A stretch of DNA of 64,000 bases from Apis mellifera (Eukaryota > Arthropoda > Insecta > Hymenoptera > Apidae): assembly GCF_003254395.2 (NCBI RefSeq), contig NC_037638.1, positions 15,733,086 to 15,797,085 of the forward strand. Direction: 5' to 3'. The notes below the pieces were generated by a model that saw nothing but the letters and a program-made list of their open reading frames with translations, did not search any database and was not told where the DNA came from. The position numbers and the translations under genes are program-made. Shown here piece after piece: positions 47,508-60,998 of this stretch. Position 1 is the stretch's first letter. The number at the start of each line of letters is the position of its first letter.

Positions 47508-50500
47508 ATTCCCCTTTGTTGCACTGCCCTCCCCTCCCTCTTTCGAAAACTTGGAAGACCGGCGGAATTATTATCGGCAATGATCCGCGGCGAAATGCAG
47601 ACATGCTCCACTTGTTCGAACACCGGGCCGCGGAATTCAATCTGGGGCTTTAAGATCGAGAATACGATATCGGGCAAAACGTTTAATAGATTCCGTGGCG
47701 TGTTACATTTCGATCGATATTTTAAATGGCCGCCCCGGCCAGATTCATTTTCTCGCCCATTTTCTTGCTCCCTTCGGCTCAAATACACCTGGTGACGGGC
47801 CGAGAGTAATGAATAAAAATAGCTTGCAAGCTGAACCCCCGCTCAAACACACGCGCATTGTTTATCGGCCGTTCGATATCTCGTGGTATCAAACACCGGA
47901 TATTTGGCATTTTCTTTTGTCTTTTCTCTCCCTCTCTCTCGCACGGATTATTCATACGCGTCCACGATAAATTTCTTCCTGTGTTCGTTACGTGTCGCAG
48001 AGTGATAATAATTGAGATCAAGTTATTCGATTAAAATAATGACGATTTAATAGGTTGATTTCGATGAATTAGGAAATATATATTTGGTATTAGTTTCCTA
48101 CGATTTGCAAGCATTTTGTATTATGAAAAATAAATAGTGTTTCTTTGATGTCTTTAAGTTGCATTATTATATAAAAGCTATTTGATGAAATTTTGTTTAA
48201 CTTTTTATTATAAACTATATTTAATAAAATTCAAAGGGTCAGACAAAATTTAATTACAAATTTTATTAACTATTAATGTATTTCGTACATATATATATTT
48301 CTCAATATAAATTTCAAGAATATTTAAGATTTACTCAAAACACTTGCAAACATATCATCAGTCACTATATTAATTCTTTTTCTTTATCTTAAATCATTTA
48401 AAGATAATATGATAAAATAGCATGAACGTATGCTGTGATCAAATTATCAATATGTATATGATAAAAGTAGTAATTAATATTAAAAATTAAATATCAGTTT
48501 TATTGAAAACATTGTTGAAACATTGAGAACATTGTAATAGATCGAATGTCATCGAGGTACGTTTTGAGCATCGTTCGTGAAAAAAAAAAAAAAGAAGAAA
48601 AAAAATGGAAAACACAGACATTTGTATCCTCAATAGCGACAAGTGTCATAAATTCTTGATACCTTTCACGGCCATGTTCAACTAAACTTGACACTTTTCC
48701 CAACCAAACTTCGTCGAGCTGGCAATACCCATGCTAGCTACCCTCTCCATATATCAAAATAAGTGGGTGTTGGTGACTATCAAATTCAAAGTTGGTCAGT
48801 GAATGTTTCATCGTGTCATGACCTGCATCGAAAAAGTTCTTAAAAAATATGATGCATGGAGTGGACAAGCAAAGCGAAAATTTTATTAAATCTCGCGAAT
48901 AATAAACTAAATTTTTATTCGAGAAACTAAACAAAAAGCTAAAATTAATGGTAGATTGCCTCAAGAACCTTTTTTTTTTATTCTTTTATTTTCATTATTC
49001 TATTATTTTATGAATAATGACCAATTTTTATTATTTTGACTTATTTGCAAAATATTCGAACTAGCTTTTAAAAAACCGACTGTTCAATGAAGAATTATCC
49101 AATCATCTTCCATTTCACTTGCACTATAAAAGATTCTGTAACAACACCTTAATTCTTGAAAAATGAATTATCTCTCTATCTTCGAATAAAATTGATTTAA
49201 CTAGTGACTACTATATATGCCACTAATCTTAAACAAACGAGTTCAAAATAACGTTGAAGATCACATTTGACCATCGATTACGCAGAAGAAGCCAGGTTAC
49301 ACACGTAGAAAGTTGTAAAGAAGAGAAGAGAAAGAATACACTTAACACAAAGTGGAAAGTTCTTATTGTACTCCTAAGAAGGATACAGCGAAGAGCCGTT
49401 TACTCTCTGCGAAAGTTTCACAGTTCTCGATAAAGAGATACACCATTGAGGATGGAAGCAATCGAGAATCTAGCATCGAATCGAGCATTCGCGTCGATCA
49501 AGAAGAAAGGAGGGAGGGAGGGAACTGAAGGGAGGAAGGAAGCGTGAACTGGGCAAGGATAAAGAGATACGTTTCTGTCCGAGGATCTTTGCAATCCTTC
49601 GTCGCGAGCCAAGCGGATAATACAAAAACGGATAGAGCGAAACGTTTCCACTTACCCCGAATCAATGATCCGGCCAAATGCTTTTTCTCGCGATATATTC
49701 AAGTAGATATGTAAAACGCTTTCGAAAGAAGTTTCTTTTTCGTCCATTTCATTTCCAGACGATACATAAGTTCGATAAGTTCAATTTCGTTTCGAAAATC
49801 TTTGATATTATTCCTCCACGTATGGAGTTAATCGATTGATCTATCCTTCTTGTGAAAGATATACTTGTTATAATATGACACAGGGCAATTCCGCGATCGA
49901 AATCGCACTGTTCCTCCGTCATTAACATTTCTGCTTTTGAAGAGGGGCGGGGAAGAGGAAGAATAGGTCGGCCAGTTCCGTTCTCACCGGCGAGAAATGA
50001 ACTTCGAGGAAGTCGGAGAGCTGTGCAAACAGGAAGACGCGCCGCTTCGTTGTCTTCGTAATTTTTAATACCCTCCCCCTCTGTTCCAGTCCCCGTTTCC
50101 AAGGCCGAGATCAATCTTCCCCCGACTCGCAGCCGGCTGCGAGGATTTTCCGCTCGATTTACACGCGTTTTAATCTGACTGATGTCCGACCAAGATTAAT
50201 TCGATTATATTTTTATTAGAGAAATAGCTAGAGTCAAGTAGAAATCTTAGTACTATAAATTAGTCGATAGTGATTTTCTAATCTCCATTAAAGCAATATT
50301 ATATTTTAAAAATGTTATATATATTATTACATAAATTCTATTTTAAATAAAGTAATTTCTAATTTTTATATTTATGATATAATGAGAACATTAAAATATT
50401 TATATCGAAATTTATCTCTCATTTGTGATCTATTCTTTTCTATTTTTTAAATACAATATAATATAATATAAATTAGTATTTGCTTGATATTCAATTGAAG

Positions 50501-53484
50501 AAAATAGTACTTTCGATTAAACATGAAATGAAATGTATATTTGCTTATAGAAATGTTTATTATCAACAATGCAGTATCGAAAACTCATTGAACAATATAT
50601 TTATATTAATATGTAATTAATCGCATATTAAATACACATTTTAATAAACTTGTACCAACCTAGCCACGATATTGGTACGGCGTTTCATTAGCAATTCGAA
50701 TGTTTTTGAGTCACAACGACATCTGGCGACGACAATCATTTCATTTTGTTGAAGAAACATAAGATATATTCGTGAAACATCTTTTGATTTTAAAAAATAA
50801 GATCGATGCAAGCAATTTAATAAATAAGTTTGCGTTAAATAAAAGCAAGACAGAGATAAATCGAGTCATTTCGTCTGATGATTGGCAAACCTAAATTGCT
50901 TGTAACCTAGGTTTCATTTCTAGAATCGATTCTCCAAAGATAAATATATTAATTTATTAATATTTTTAAAAATACTTCTAAAAAACTATAATTTTTTTAT
51001 TCATTTATTTTTTATATCATAAAATTAATATAATTAAAATATCTTTAAAAAAGATAGTAATATCTTAACACCTTGTACGATGTCTTGCTCACTGATGTAG
51101 AATTGAAAAATGATACATCGTGTTGTCGACGCGCCAAGTGTGAATACATTATAAACGATCTTATGTCACTTCTATTAAATAAACAATGATCTGTGAATTG
51201 CTTACAATACAACGATCGATATCATTATTATATATATCTTGACAGTTGGTGTCAACCTGTGTATTTCTGCCACTCGATAACTGTAACAAATGATAGTGAA
51301 ACGTACGTATATTAACTATTCTCAATCAATCTATTGATTCGAATCGACTAATTTCTAAAAGTTAAAACAATGTTTCCAACGACTGCCTTTCAATGATACA
51401 TAAATTATTTTTCTACGTAGCTTTGATTCATTACGTGCATAACACAAGCTGTCACCATTATTATTATCATTTATAATTGTGAATCGAAGAAGAAATCGTT
51501 TCATTGCGCAATTTCTGATCGTTCATTGATTTTTATCGTTAAAATGAATTATCGAAAAATCGTATTAGACGCTCTGTAACTATTGATCCATATCGTATCG
51601 TATTTAAATCAAGAATTGTTTCATCGTGTTCCGTTTTGATTGCGAATACGCAGGAATGACAATACAGGCAGAAAATCGTATTGGATTGCATCACTGAACG
51701 ATACGTGGCGATAGGAAGCTATGCATGCTAAATAGAACATTAGCCGCTTACACCAAACTATTAACTATTCGTTGTCATTGAGGAAGCATTTGTAAACGTA
51801 ATAAGCGGAAGAATGAGCGTGTGATATCGACCGGACGAAAATGTATGCCATAGGTGTATACGACGCGAGTGTAATAAATAGGCTAATTGAACTGTGATGT
51901 TGATGCGAATAAAACGTAATATCGTTCTCTGTGTTCGATGAACAGAGAATGCTTTCGAAAGAGCAACGACGAGAGAGAGAGGATTATAAAAGGATTAGAA
52001 GAAAGATGGAAGAGAGAAAAGGAAGGGAAGGAAAGAAAAATTTGAAGCGAGATAAGAAGAGATTACGAGGCACGGGGGAAAGATGGTGGAGCACGTGAGA
52101 TGAGGGATATGTAGGAATCCGGATAAGAAGGATTGAGAGCGAGGAGATGGAGAAACAGGGAATATCAAGCGCCCCGTAAAGCGCATTTCGTACGTGTTAT
52201 AATTTATAAATCGTGTGAAACGTATCTTTAGGATATTTAGTATTAACCTTAAACGATGTTGTTCTAACAAGCGAGTAAAAGTAACTTCTACAAGCGATAG
52301 AGAAATTAAAAAATTATACAATTTGAGAGGGAAGTGTGAACTCTTGACCTGATTCGAATCTGCAATCTGCACTATTAGGTTTCTTAGAAAATTATTTCTT
52401 CCTTCATTTCGCGCATATTATGAGAAAGTAATTTGCAATGGATTAATTTACTAAAATGTATTTAAGAATAATTGGATTTTGATTGTGATTACTTAAACTG
52501 ATTAAATATCGTAAAATTTAATCGTTAAATTCCTTTTAGATTAGTAAAAATATATTTCGAGATTGTTTTCTTTATAAGTATTATCTTATAATTCGAAATT
52601 CAATTAAATTTATTGAATCATTTCCTGGTACATCCACGATATATAACAAATATTTATTTCTTTTTTAATTTTCTAAAAATAATTGCATTTACAGCTTATT
52701 TTTTAAATCCATAGTGAGCAAGTGAAAATAAAAATTGTCTTATCTTATATCATCCGACTGCTACATCTAATTAACCTACATTGATTTTTAATCCTAGATA
52801 AAAATAAAAAATATTTATGAATATGAGATATCACATTTAAAGAAATAAGGAATATGAGACGAAAACCAATGTTGATCAAGATATATACATGATAAGATTT
52901 TTAACAATGATTAAAACTTAGTTAAAACAAAGATTGTTATAATTTTTTACAACTTTTTACAGTCGTTATATTAATGTCTTTTTGTTCAATGGATATTTTA
53001 TGTTTTTTGAATTTTACGTATGTGCAATTACAGGAAATTTTTACACGAATATAATTAAATAGGATTTATTCTCGTTCATTTCATGTATTGTGTCAAAATA
53101 AAAAATTCTCAAGTTTCATAAGATTTATCATATTTATATAATATTTATAAAATGAAATTTCTTAAATTTATTAAGAAATATAAAATCTATTTTTTAATTC
53201 TTTTTATTTGTTAATAATTATATGTAAAATTTCTTAGATCAAAGAACAAACAAAGATATATTTCATGAATTTATCACAAACATTTCCAATGTAGAATTTT
53301 TCTAAATTCTCCCTTTATAGAAAAATAAAATTTAAACAAAATCCTTTCACATTACCATTCCCATCTTAAATGATACAACTTTGATACAACTTACAGGTTT
53401 ATTAATATTTCACAGTATAATCCAGTTACTATCATCTTACTCTACATTAAGTGCAAGCATTACTCTCCTGAACCTCTATCTCTT

Positions 53485-53535
<51 letters not shown>

Positions 53536-53870
53536 CTCTGTACCATTCTCCCTTAATAGCTCGTGGCAAGATAAAATCGGACCTGTAAGGATCCGTAAGA
53601 AACGCAGCCGTTCTGAACACGCGCGATTGCAAACCACGCGAATGTTTGAACGAAAACGAGCTTTCTGGGACCGATCGTAATTCGCTTTGGGCAACAGAGC
53701 CGACAAAGTTTCGACGAGGGTAGTTCCATTAGCAATACCCTCGCGTACATCGTGTAATCCGACCGCCAGCCAATACCGACTTTAGATTTGCCGCTAATTT
53801 AACTCCTCCCTCCCACCCCCTCGCTGTATACTTCCGGTGTAAATGGCGCGGATGGCCCGTTAACTGGGCG
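47508..53870. other. Noncoding DNA, possibly Tyr1 upstream region
   Basis: AT-rich with G+C-richer patches at 47.5-48.0, 49.4-50.2 and 51.5-52.2 kb. A motif seen in the hairpin elements near Ir25a recurs at 50891-50939. The minus-strand ORFs at 48.5-48.96 and 49.75-50.1 kb have no recognisable content. A TC run followed by a TA run lies at 53479-53531. Confidence 0.55.
53479..53531. repeat. Compound TC/TA microsatellite
   Basis: About ten TC units followed by about 15 TA units; likely polymorphic. Confidence 0.9.
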
Positions 53871-53877
53871 AGACAGG

Positions 53878-53975
53878 GTGTATATAACGCAGGGCTTCGA
53901 ACGAACGATCCAACGAACGTGTTTCCGATCGCGGTTTCGTCGATCATTTTCATCGTCGTAGTCACAGCGATGCAA
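53878..53975 (+). promoter_or_regulatory. TATA-box promoter candidate with a short first exon
   Basis: GTATATAACGC (TATA core 53880-53886) is followed at the right distance by an AACGAACG-rich stretch. A frame starting at GTG 53919 reads VFPIAVSSIIFIVVVTAMQ, like a signal peptide but without an ATG. The first ATG (53970) gives only Met-Gln before a possible donor GTAAAA. It could be the first exon of a secreted-protein gene whose other exons I cannot find. Confidence 0.3.
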
Positions 53976-56900
53976 GGTAAAATTATTTTCTGGGAAATGG
54001 GGAATCCCTCCTGCGACGAACATGAAAAGCGACGGTGCTTTGGAAAATCAACTTGTAATCAGGAAATTGGTTTTAACGGGGCACGTTTAAAGACGCAAAG
54101 AAAATAAATGGCCGGTAATCAGGGATAATTGAGTAGTCGTCGGGGCTTGGAATAAAAAAGTTCCGTTACCGTTTTAATTTCTGCGGGTTATTAATATCCG
54201 TGATATCGATATGGCGATATTGGAAGATTTCTCCAACGATTTAATTATTGCTCAATTTCCACGCTATCGCGAGTGAAATAGGAAGTGGGATATAATCCAT
54301 AAGTTAATTCAAATTTCCATTTTAAAGATTGGAGGGAAAAGGAGACATTAAGATTCGGTATTGATAGTTTTGATTATATTTAAAATATTATATGAAAGTT
54401 GTTTATGGTATCTTTCTTTTTAATTGTTCGATCGTTCTATGTTTATTTTTAAAGAAAAAGAGAGAAAAATAAGTCGTATTATAATGATCAAATTTTGCTT
54501 TTTATTTTATTTTATTAAAAGTGAGAAAAAATAAAAAGTTCCGTAAAATCCATAACATTTATATTCATATTTTTATTTATTACACTTCACACACCAAAAA
54601 ATAAAATATATTTGTATCTTCTTGTATAATTTGTAAACCAAAATTAATCGCAAAATATAATATATTCTTCACTATATTATATATAAATATATATATCTCT
54701 ACTCGTTGAAAAATATAAAATTATATCACGAATTAAAAGAGTTGGTAAAGTTCGCACAGTCGGCTCGCTACGTGCTCGTATTTCGAAAGCATTTACACAG
54801 TCGTCCGTACATAGTCATTTGTCGAGGAGAAGTTATTGCTCTTTATAAAAATAATAAATTATTTAGAACATCGAATGAAGATATAGTTGTGGATACTCCT
54901 CTCCTTTTCACCATCATTTCCTTTCTTTTTCTTTTTTCCTTTTTTCTTTTTTTCTCTCAAAAGAGAATAACTAGTAAGCGCATTTTCGTAAAGAGACTCA
55001 CTTTTTTTTTTCCCTTCATTACGCGAAATAGTTCAAGTTTCCTCGGGAAAAAGCGTACAAGAAACAAGTATCCGTCGCTTTTAATAATTTTCTTCTTGCT
55101 GTGATAAAAAAAAAAAAAAAAAAAGGAAAAGTGCAACTGTGGCTCGTTTTCGAAAGTAGGTAAAAATAGCTCTTTTGGAAAGATGTTAGCCGTCCGTTTC
55201 GCAGTTGATATTACCTCAAGAAGAACTGAACTGAGAACGACACAACATAAATAATAAACTTGATATCTTATGAGATTTCGCATCGCATAGATATATATAC
55301 ATCGAGATAAAAATCTTGGAAAAATTAAAAAAGTTTTGTTATATGACCTTTGAAATTTAGAGCACGGGTCTGGGAAATATTACATTCAGTCTAATCAAAA
55401 CCGAAACCGATAAAGTCAGCTGATGTAAAAAAAAAAAAAAAAAGATTCCCTTTTGTTACATGTACAAAAGAAGACATGTCGTATTGTGAGGCTGGATATT
55501 AACTGTTAGTTTTCTGACAAATGATAGAATATGTATATTACATTCTAAGATGAATCATTCGTTGAATGAAAAATTTGGCCTCTTAAATCTTTTGTTACAT
55601 TTACAACAAGAACGATCAATGTTATTATCTTTAAAGAAAAGCATCGTATTGGGAAATTTTGGAATAATTTTCTTGCAAGAAAAATATACACGAAGATTTG
55701 TATTGATATTTGGCTATCGTGAGAGATTATCGATCTATCTTTATATATAATTATAGCGTTATTGAGATAAATCTCCTCGTTATCCAATTTATCATTTTAT
55801 TAAATGCAAAAAAATTTAAACGCAATATTTGTTTCTATTAACTACGAGAAGCGTTCATGTCAATCTATTCATTAAAAGCAATTGATTGAATAACAAATAG
55901 ATATGTAAAATAATAATTTCTGGCATGTTTGGTAATAACCGAATAATAATAACACGTGTCACGTATATGTAAGTTCAGAAATCAAAATCAGAACACGTGA
56001 ACAAATTAATTATTATATTACACCAAATTATTATTGAATATTAATTATGTACATTAATTACTGCACTATATAATTTTCTGTCGATTCTATCCAATATTTC
56101 TCGTGTTAATAATGTATTTATAAAGTATTACGTTTCTATGATAAATCTTGATATATTCTATACAATTTTGAACAAATAAACGTGTACTTGTTCATAAAAG
56201 TATTTACTTACACGATATTAATATATTTATGGGAGGATTTAAAAAGATTTAAAGTTTGAAATAAATATAAAAATGTCAATCGAGGCTTATTTATTAACTG
56301 ATTCATGTTCTAATAAAATGAAGCAGAAATAAAAATAATTCTCTTCATTTAACTCAAACTTAAACTACTTATAACTTAATCAACCGACACGTGTATCAAT
56401 TTTTATTTTATTTTGAATCTTCCATTCCATGGATATATCTATAACATTATCTTATAATAAAATTAAAATATTTTAATAAATATTTATGAGAAATTATATA
56501 TTTTGTACAATTTTAATCGATTGATTTTTTCCATATCTCACATGAAGATACAAAACAGAATTATCGTATATATTGATTTTAACAATACATACTTGTTCCA
56601 TTAAACACATTTCTATTAAGATGCACAAAGGCTTGCGATTGTATAATATATATATATTCGTGTAATATTATTTAAATCATTTCCATTGTTCGCCAAGAAT
56701 GAAAGCTCAATTAACAAAGGGAAATATATAGTGTGCGCGCAGTGTATGGAGTCTAAGTAAATTCGACATACGGTCGAAATCATGTATCGCGCGTGCACGA
56801 TGGCTTGAAATTAAAGGACGGCTCGCGTGTTTGCCGCGCGTTACTTGTTTACCGATCGAGTAAATGCAATTCCGAATATGGTAATTGAAGCGTTAATAGA

Positions 56901-59900
56901 TATCAGATTATCAAGCGCGATACCGCTGAAAACTTTCCATGCGTGTGATTGCGTTTAACTCGTGATTCGAGTAATTAAGTCGTACATATATAGCTTTGTT
57001 CCAAGCTATTCAATCGAAAATCGTCTGATCCTTGTTGATAGGTCTTGTTCGTAGTCATTACATCACTAGGAGGATATCGGCCGATTTATGGACGAAGAAT
57101 ATTTCTGGATCGGCGTTAAAGGGATCGTGGTTCATCCTCTTGCTCCATAAAACATTTTTACGATTATCATAAACCGTAAACTTAGATTTATTTACGTCAG
57201 ATTTCTCGATAAAAAATATTTTTACAGCTTTATTTTTCGAGTATCTTTAAGTCGAGAATTGGAAAAAGAAATTTTATAAATTTGTATCGTTAAAATCGAT
57301 TCTGTTTTATACGAATTTTTCTTTTTTTTTTTATTGTGGATATGCAAATCGTATGGAATTTTTTTATTAATGAAATATCGATTCTTAGAATTTTAGTTAT
57401 AATATTATTCTCGTTTTTTTAAATATAATTATATTACTCAATAGAGTACGAGATAAAACAAAATATCGAAGTGTAAAATATTCAAGTTTTAATACATTAT
57501 TTATTATTATTCTGTGCTGAAGAGTATTTCTATTGAAATTGAATTATTTATTGAAATTGTATACAAAAAATGGTAAAAATTTCACGATTGATTTTATATA
57601 TTCCGTTGAAAAATAAATTGTTCTAATTGTGTAACTTATTATACTCTCTTATACATCAGGGATTGGCAAAATTTTAACACATTAAATAATTAAAAATACA
57701 ATCCAATAAATTATTTTGATAATTTATTATTCAAATCCGCAGATAATTGTGTAATATAATCAGCCAAACAGCTGAATTTATATGAAATTTATATATCAAT
57801 TATAATAATAACTATGAATAAATGTATATTCAAGCATTTAAAATAAAGTTATCAGCTTAAAATAACTTTATTCGAAATTTTAATTAGTTATTTTATCTGC
57901 TCTATAAATAAATTTTCATCGTGAAAAATGAAGAAAAGATTTTTCACAATATGTAAATTTTTTTATTAGTATAAATACTAATAAATACTGATTTTATATT
58001 ATTGTTATTGTGTGAAAACTTTTCAAGTTTCCAGGCTGACGAAGAGGATTAATGATGCGCAGAATTATCGAACTCTCCATTGTTTTCTGCCTAATCGATG
58101 TTCTTATTTTGGCGCAAAAGCATGGCCACCAAAGAACTTTATAACATTCGCGATAAAATGAAAAAAAAAAAAAGAAAAAATTTGTCAAAACTTGCAAAAT
58201 CACTCAACATTCATAAAAGAATGATCGATCGATTCGTGATAATAAAAATAATCTAATCTGGTTCGTGCAAAATTATAATCGGCCAGTGTCTAAATTAACA
58301 TCTCCTCTTCAGACAGCCCGATGGATTCTTTCCTAATGGAATAATCTGACGACGAGGAGAATCTCTATTATTGTTTCAATATTTAACGATTCGCCTGTTC
58401 ATTTCGTGAACGATTCAACGAAGACAGAAGTTGACCTCGTTGTCGACAAATTAATGCGATACGATTTTTATACGAGGATAAATCGAACAAAACGATAAGA
58501 GAATTGGAATTGGATGATAATTCGTAATAATTGTTGATTGTACAGGAGTTTTCATACCACGTTAGGCGTAATAATCGAATAATTTCGAGATTGGAAAAAA
58601 CAATTCGAATACGCAATTCGAATCTCTCTCTTCCTTTTACATTTCAATCTCGATGGGCTTCCACGGAGACAAGTGTAGAATATAAAACAGGATTCGAGAC
58701 GAGTTTTAAGGGTCCTCGTACGAATCGATCGAGTACGGATCAGAGTAAAAATTCACCAATGTCAAGAAAACATTTATCCCCTTAAAATTCTACCGGGCTC
58801 CTATGGAACAAGGTAACCCTCGGTCGCTCGACATTCACAGCGCGCAGAATGTTAATTAAGTTGACGGAAACGAAACCCTCTTGTCCCAGAGGTTCCGCAC
58901 GAATGTACTCTACGATTTGTGCTTCGAAGGAACCGGAGTGTAAAGAGAGCGTAAAAAAAAGAGTAAAAATAATACGAGGAGTGAAAAATATCGTGAAAAA
59001 AAGAAAAAGAAAATATCAAATTCCGTTTTTATCGATATTTTCATCAAAGAGTTTTGATTACGAGATCCAAGACGAATTAAAATGTTTTGTAACCTCGTTA
59101 ATTCTTTTCTTTATTCGCTGACATCAAACGATCGATTTTGAAGAGAAAAAGATAAAATTATCAGATTTTACTGTATTAAACTCTAGATCCTTTTTTTTTT
59201 ATTTAAATTTTAAATTTTAGTCTAAAGTTTCGAATATTTTATAACACGATAAACTGTAAAATTCAATGGATTGCTTTTTAAGAGATCACGAATTATATTT
59301 TAATCGACAGTTTCATCATTTAATCCTTTTAATGTAATTCGTTTCTATATTATAGTATAATATTTTTTTTATAAAAGAAATATAAAATTATTCTCTATAA
59401 AATATAATCCTCTTAATATATTAAAAATATTTTTAAATAAGATGATTCATCTTGATTTACGTAACAAAAAGTGATTCATATAATATTAATTGAATAATTT
59501 CAAAGTGAGCATATTCTAATATTATTAATTATTTATAGGTAAATGATAGAAGGTCAAACATGTTCTTTGAAATACATCGATTAATTGAATCCTTAATCAA
59601 TTAATTATCAATTCATTGTACAAATGTATTAGAAAAGATACTAAAATATTAAACTAAAATTTTTAAATTAAAACTTATCTTTTATACTTTTTTAATTTTT
59701 ATTTTATTTAAATTTAATTTAATAAAAAATATAAGAAAGAACTTAAGAAAAGGAATAAGGATTTCTATTATTATAAAAAGCAACAAAAGTTAATTCTTCT
59801 ACGAAAAAAATTCCTCCTCCTAAATACATTTCTATTCCTTCTATGGAATATATTATCTTACCACTCTCTTTCATCCTCGCGCCGATAGGTAATTACGTCT

Positions 59901-59922
59901 CTATCTCTTTTGAAGTCTTACA
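53976..59922. other. Noncoding DNA, no supported gene
   Basis: Mostly AT-rich. The ORF at 54706-55104 starts at TTG and ends in Phe/Leu low complexity. G+C-richer patches at 56.7-57.1 and 58.5-59.1 kb have short ORFs without splice or homology support. A small ORF at 58052 is listed separately. Confidence 0.5.
58052..58144 (+). CDS. Small ORF with signal-anchor-like N-terminus (30 residues), uncertain
   Basis: ATGATG opens a frame MMRRIIELSIVFCLIDVLIL followed by AQKHGHQRTL and a stop. Two Arg residues before a hydrophobic core then a polar end resemble a signal peptide or tiny membrane peptide. A TTTCCAG acceptor-like site lies 19 bases upstream. The length is within chance, and I recognise no family. 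Confidence 0.2.
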   Translation: MMRRIIELSIVFCLIDVLILAQKHGHQRTL

Positions 59923-59957
59923 GATTCCACGGGATTAATAAGAAGATTCTCGGAACA

Positions 59958-60998
59958 ATGCGATTTCCAGTACAGTTGGTGGCGAACGTAAGAACTTTTG
60001 ATGGAGCGCCACGCATCTCCGACTTCGTCATAGAGGAAAAGATGTTCGCCGGAAAGCGCAATTATCCCCGGATTAAAGGGGAACTCCGGCAACTAAAACT
60101 TTCCCACGATCATTCTCTCATCTCGTGTCCACCGTGCGTCACCGATTCGTTTCATTTCCGGTTCCTCGAACAATCACTAACAACACCCCTTTCACCCAAT
60201 ATTTCTGCATCTTCCTCCATGGAACCGAAAGTTCGTTTCTATGATCCTCGATCCCAACTTCTCTCTCGCCCTTCCTCTTCTAAATTTTCTTCTTCTCGAG
60301 CAAATGTGCACTGGGATCGATTACATCATGAGAAAATCTGGGATTGGATAAATGGTACTCGCTTTGCCTTGGACTTTTCTTGTACAGATATAAATAATGA
60401 AGATACACAGAAGTGTAGAAGTGATGGAAATAATTCGTTGCCTGGCAAATTAGTTGTAAGTGGTTACATCAATTCTATATGATCAAGAATAGAGTATGCA
60501 TTTAAATTAATGTATATAAAAGAGATTCTTTTATACAGGGTGTCCTAGATTTAAAGTATCAAACTTTGTCAATATATTTTATGGATCTAATAAGCGAAAA
60601 AAGTAAAAGAAAAAAGTTCAAAAGGATATTTATTATGTAATACTAATTTAATAATTTAATAATTTCATAAGTTCATAATTTTTTTTATAAAGTGTTTGTA
60701 TAATATTTTCTTGACTATTATTTATTTGAAAATCGTTTAATTTTTTTAAATCGTTTTAATTTCTAACTACAATCCCTAGGATGGCCGATTGTATCCGAAG
60801 AATTTATCCAGACAAATTAGTTCGGATAATCAACGTTTTACAGTTTACTGTAATTGCAAATGGTGGAAAACTAATTTCGTGTTGGAACGTTCTCGAGGTA
60901 TAATGAAATATTTTGATAATATTTTCGATGGAATGGTGCGTTGGTACATGAGGCGAATAATACAATGCGAAATTGGAGAAATTACCATAGAAATGTAG
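59958..60998 (+). CDS. Candidate two-exon gene of unrecognised family
   Basis: Exon 59958-60455 and exon 60780-60998 join in frame (phase 0) to 238 residues. Support: the longest ORF in the window not explained by a known gene; an acceptor with a pyrimidine tract (CTTACAG, ends 59923) 34 bases before the ATG; donor GTAAGT at 60456; and acceptor CCCTAG at 60779 preceded by a branch-like CTAACT. The frame is open from the 59923 acceptor, so more coding sequence may lie upstream. The protein is basic, with a Ser-rich middle (SRPSSSKFSSSR), a WDRLHHEKIWDWINGTR segment and an aromatic/basic C-terminal exon (YCNCKWWKTNF, FDGMVRWYMRRIIQ). No signal peptide or clear domain is visible. I recognise no homolog; it could be a lineage-specific gene or a chance ORF. 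Confidence 0.42.

Noticed and set aside
48500..48964. Minus-strand ORFs suspected to be a mariner transposase remnant
   Set aside because: None of the mariner DDE or helix-turn-helix landmarks could be found in any frame.
52340..52375. GATTCGAATC string resembling a tRNA B-box
   Set aside because: No A-box, anticodon arm or acceptor stem could be fitted on either strand.
54706..55104. 132-codon plus-strand ORF
   Set aside because: Starts at TTG, ends in Phe/Leu low complexity, no acceptor or homology.
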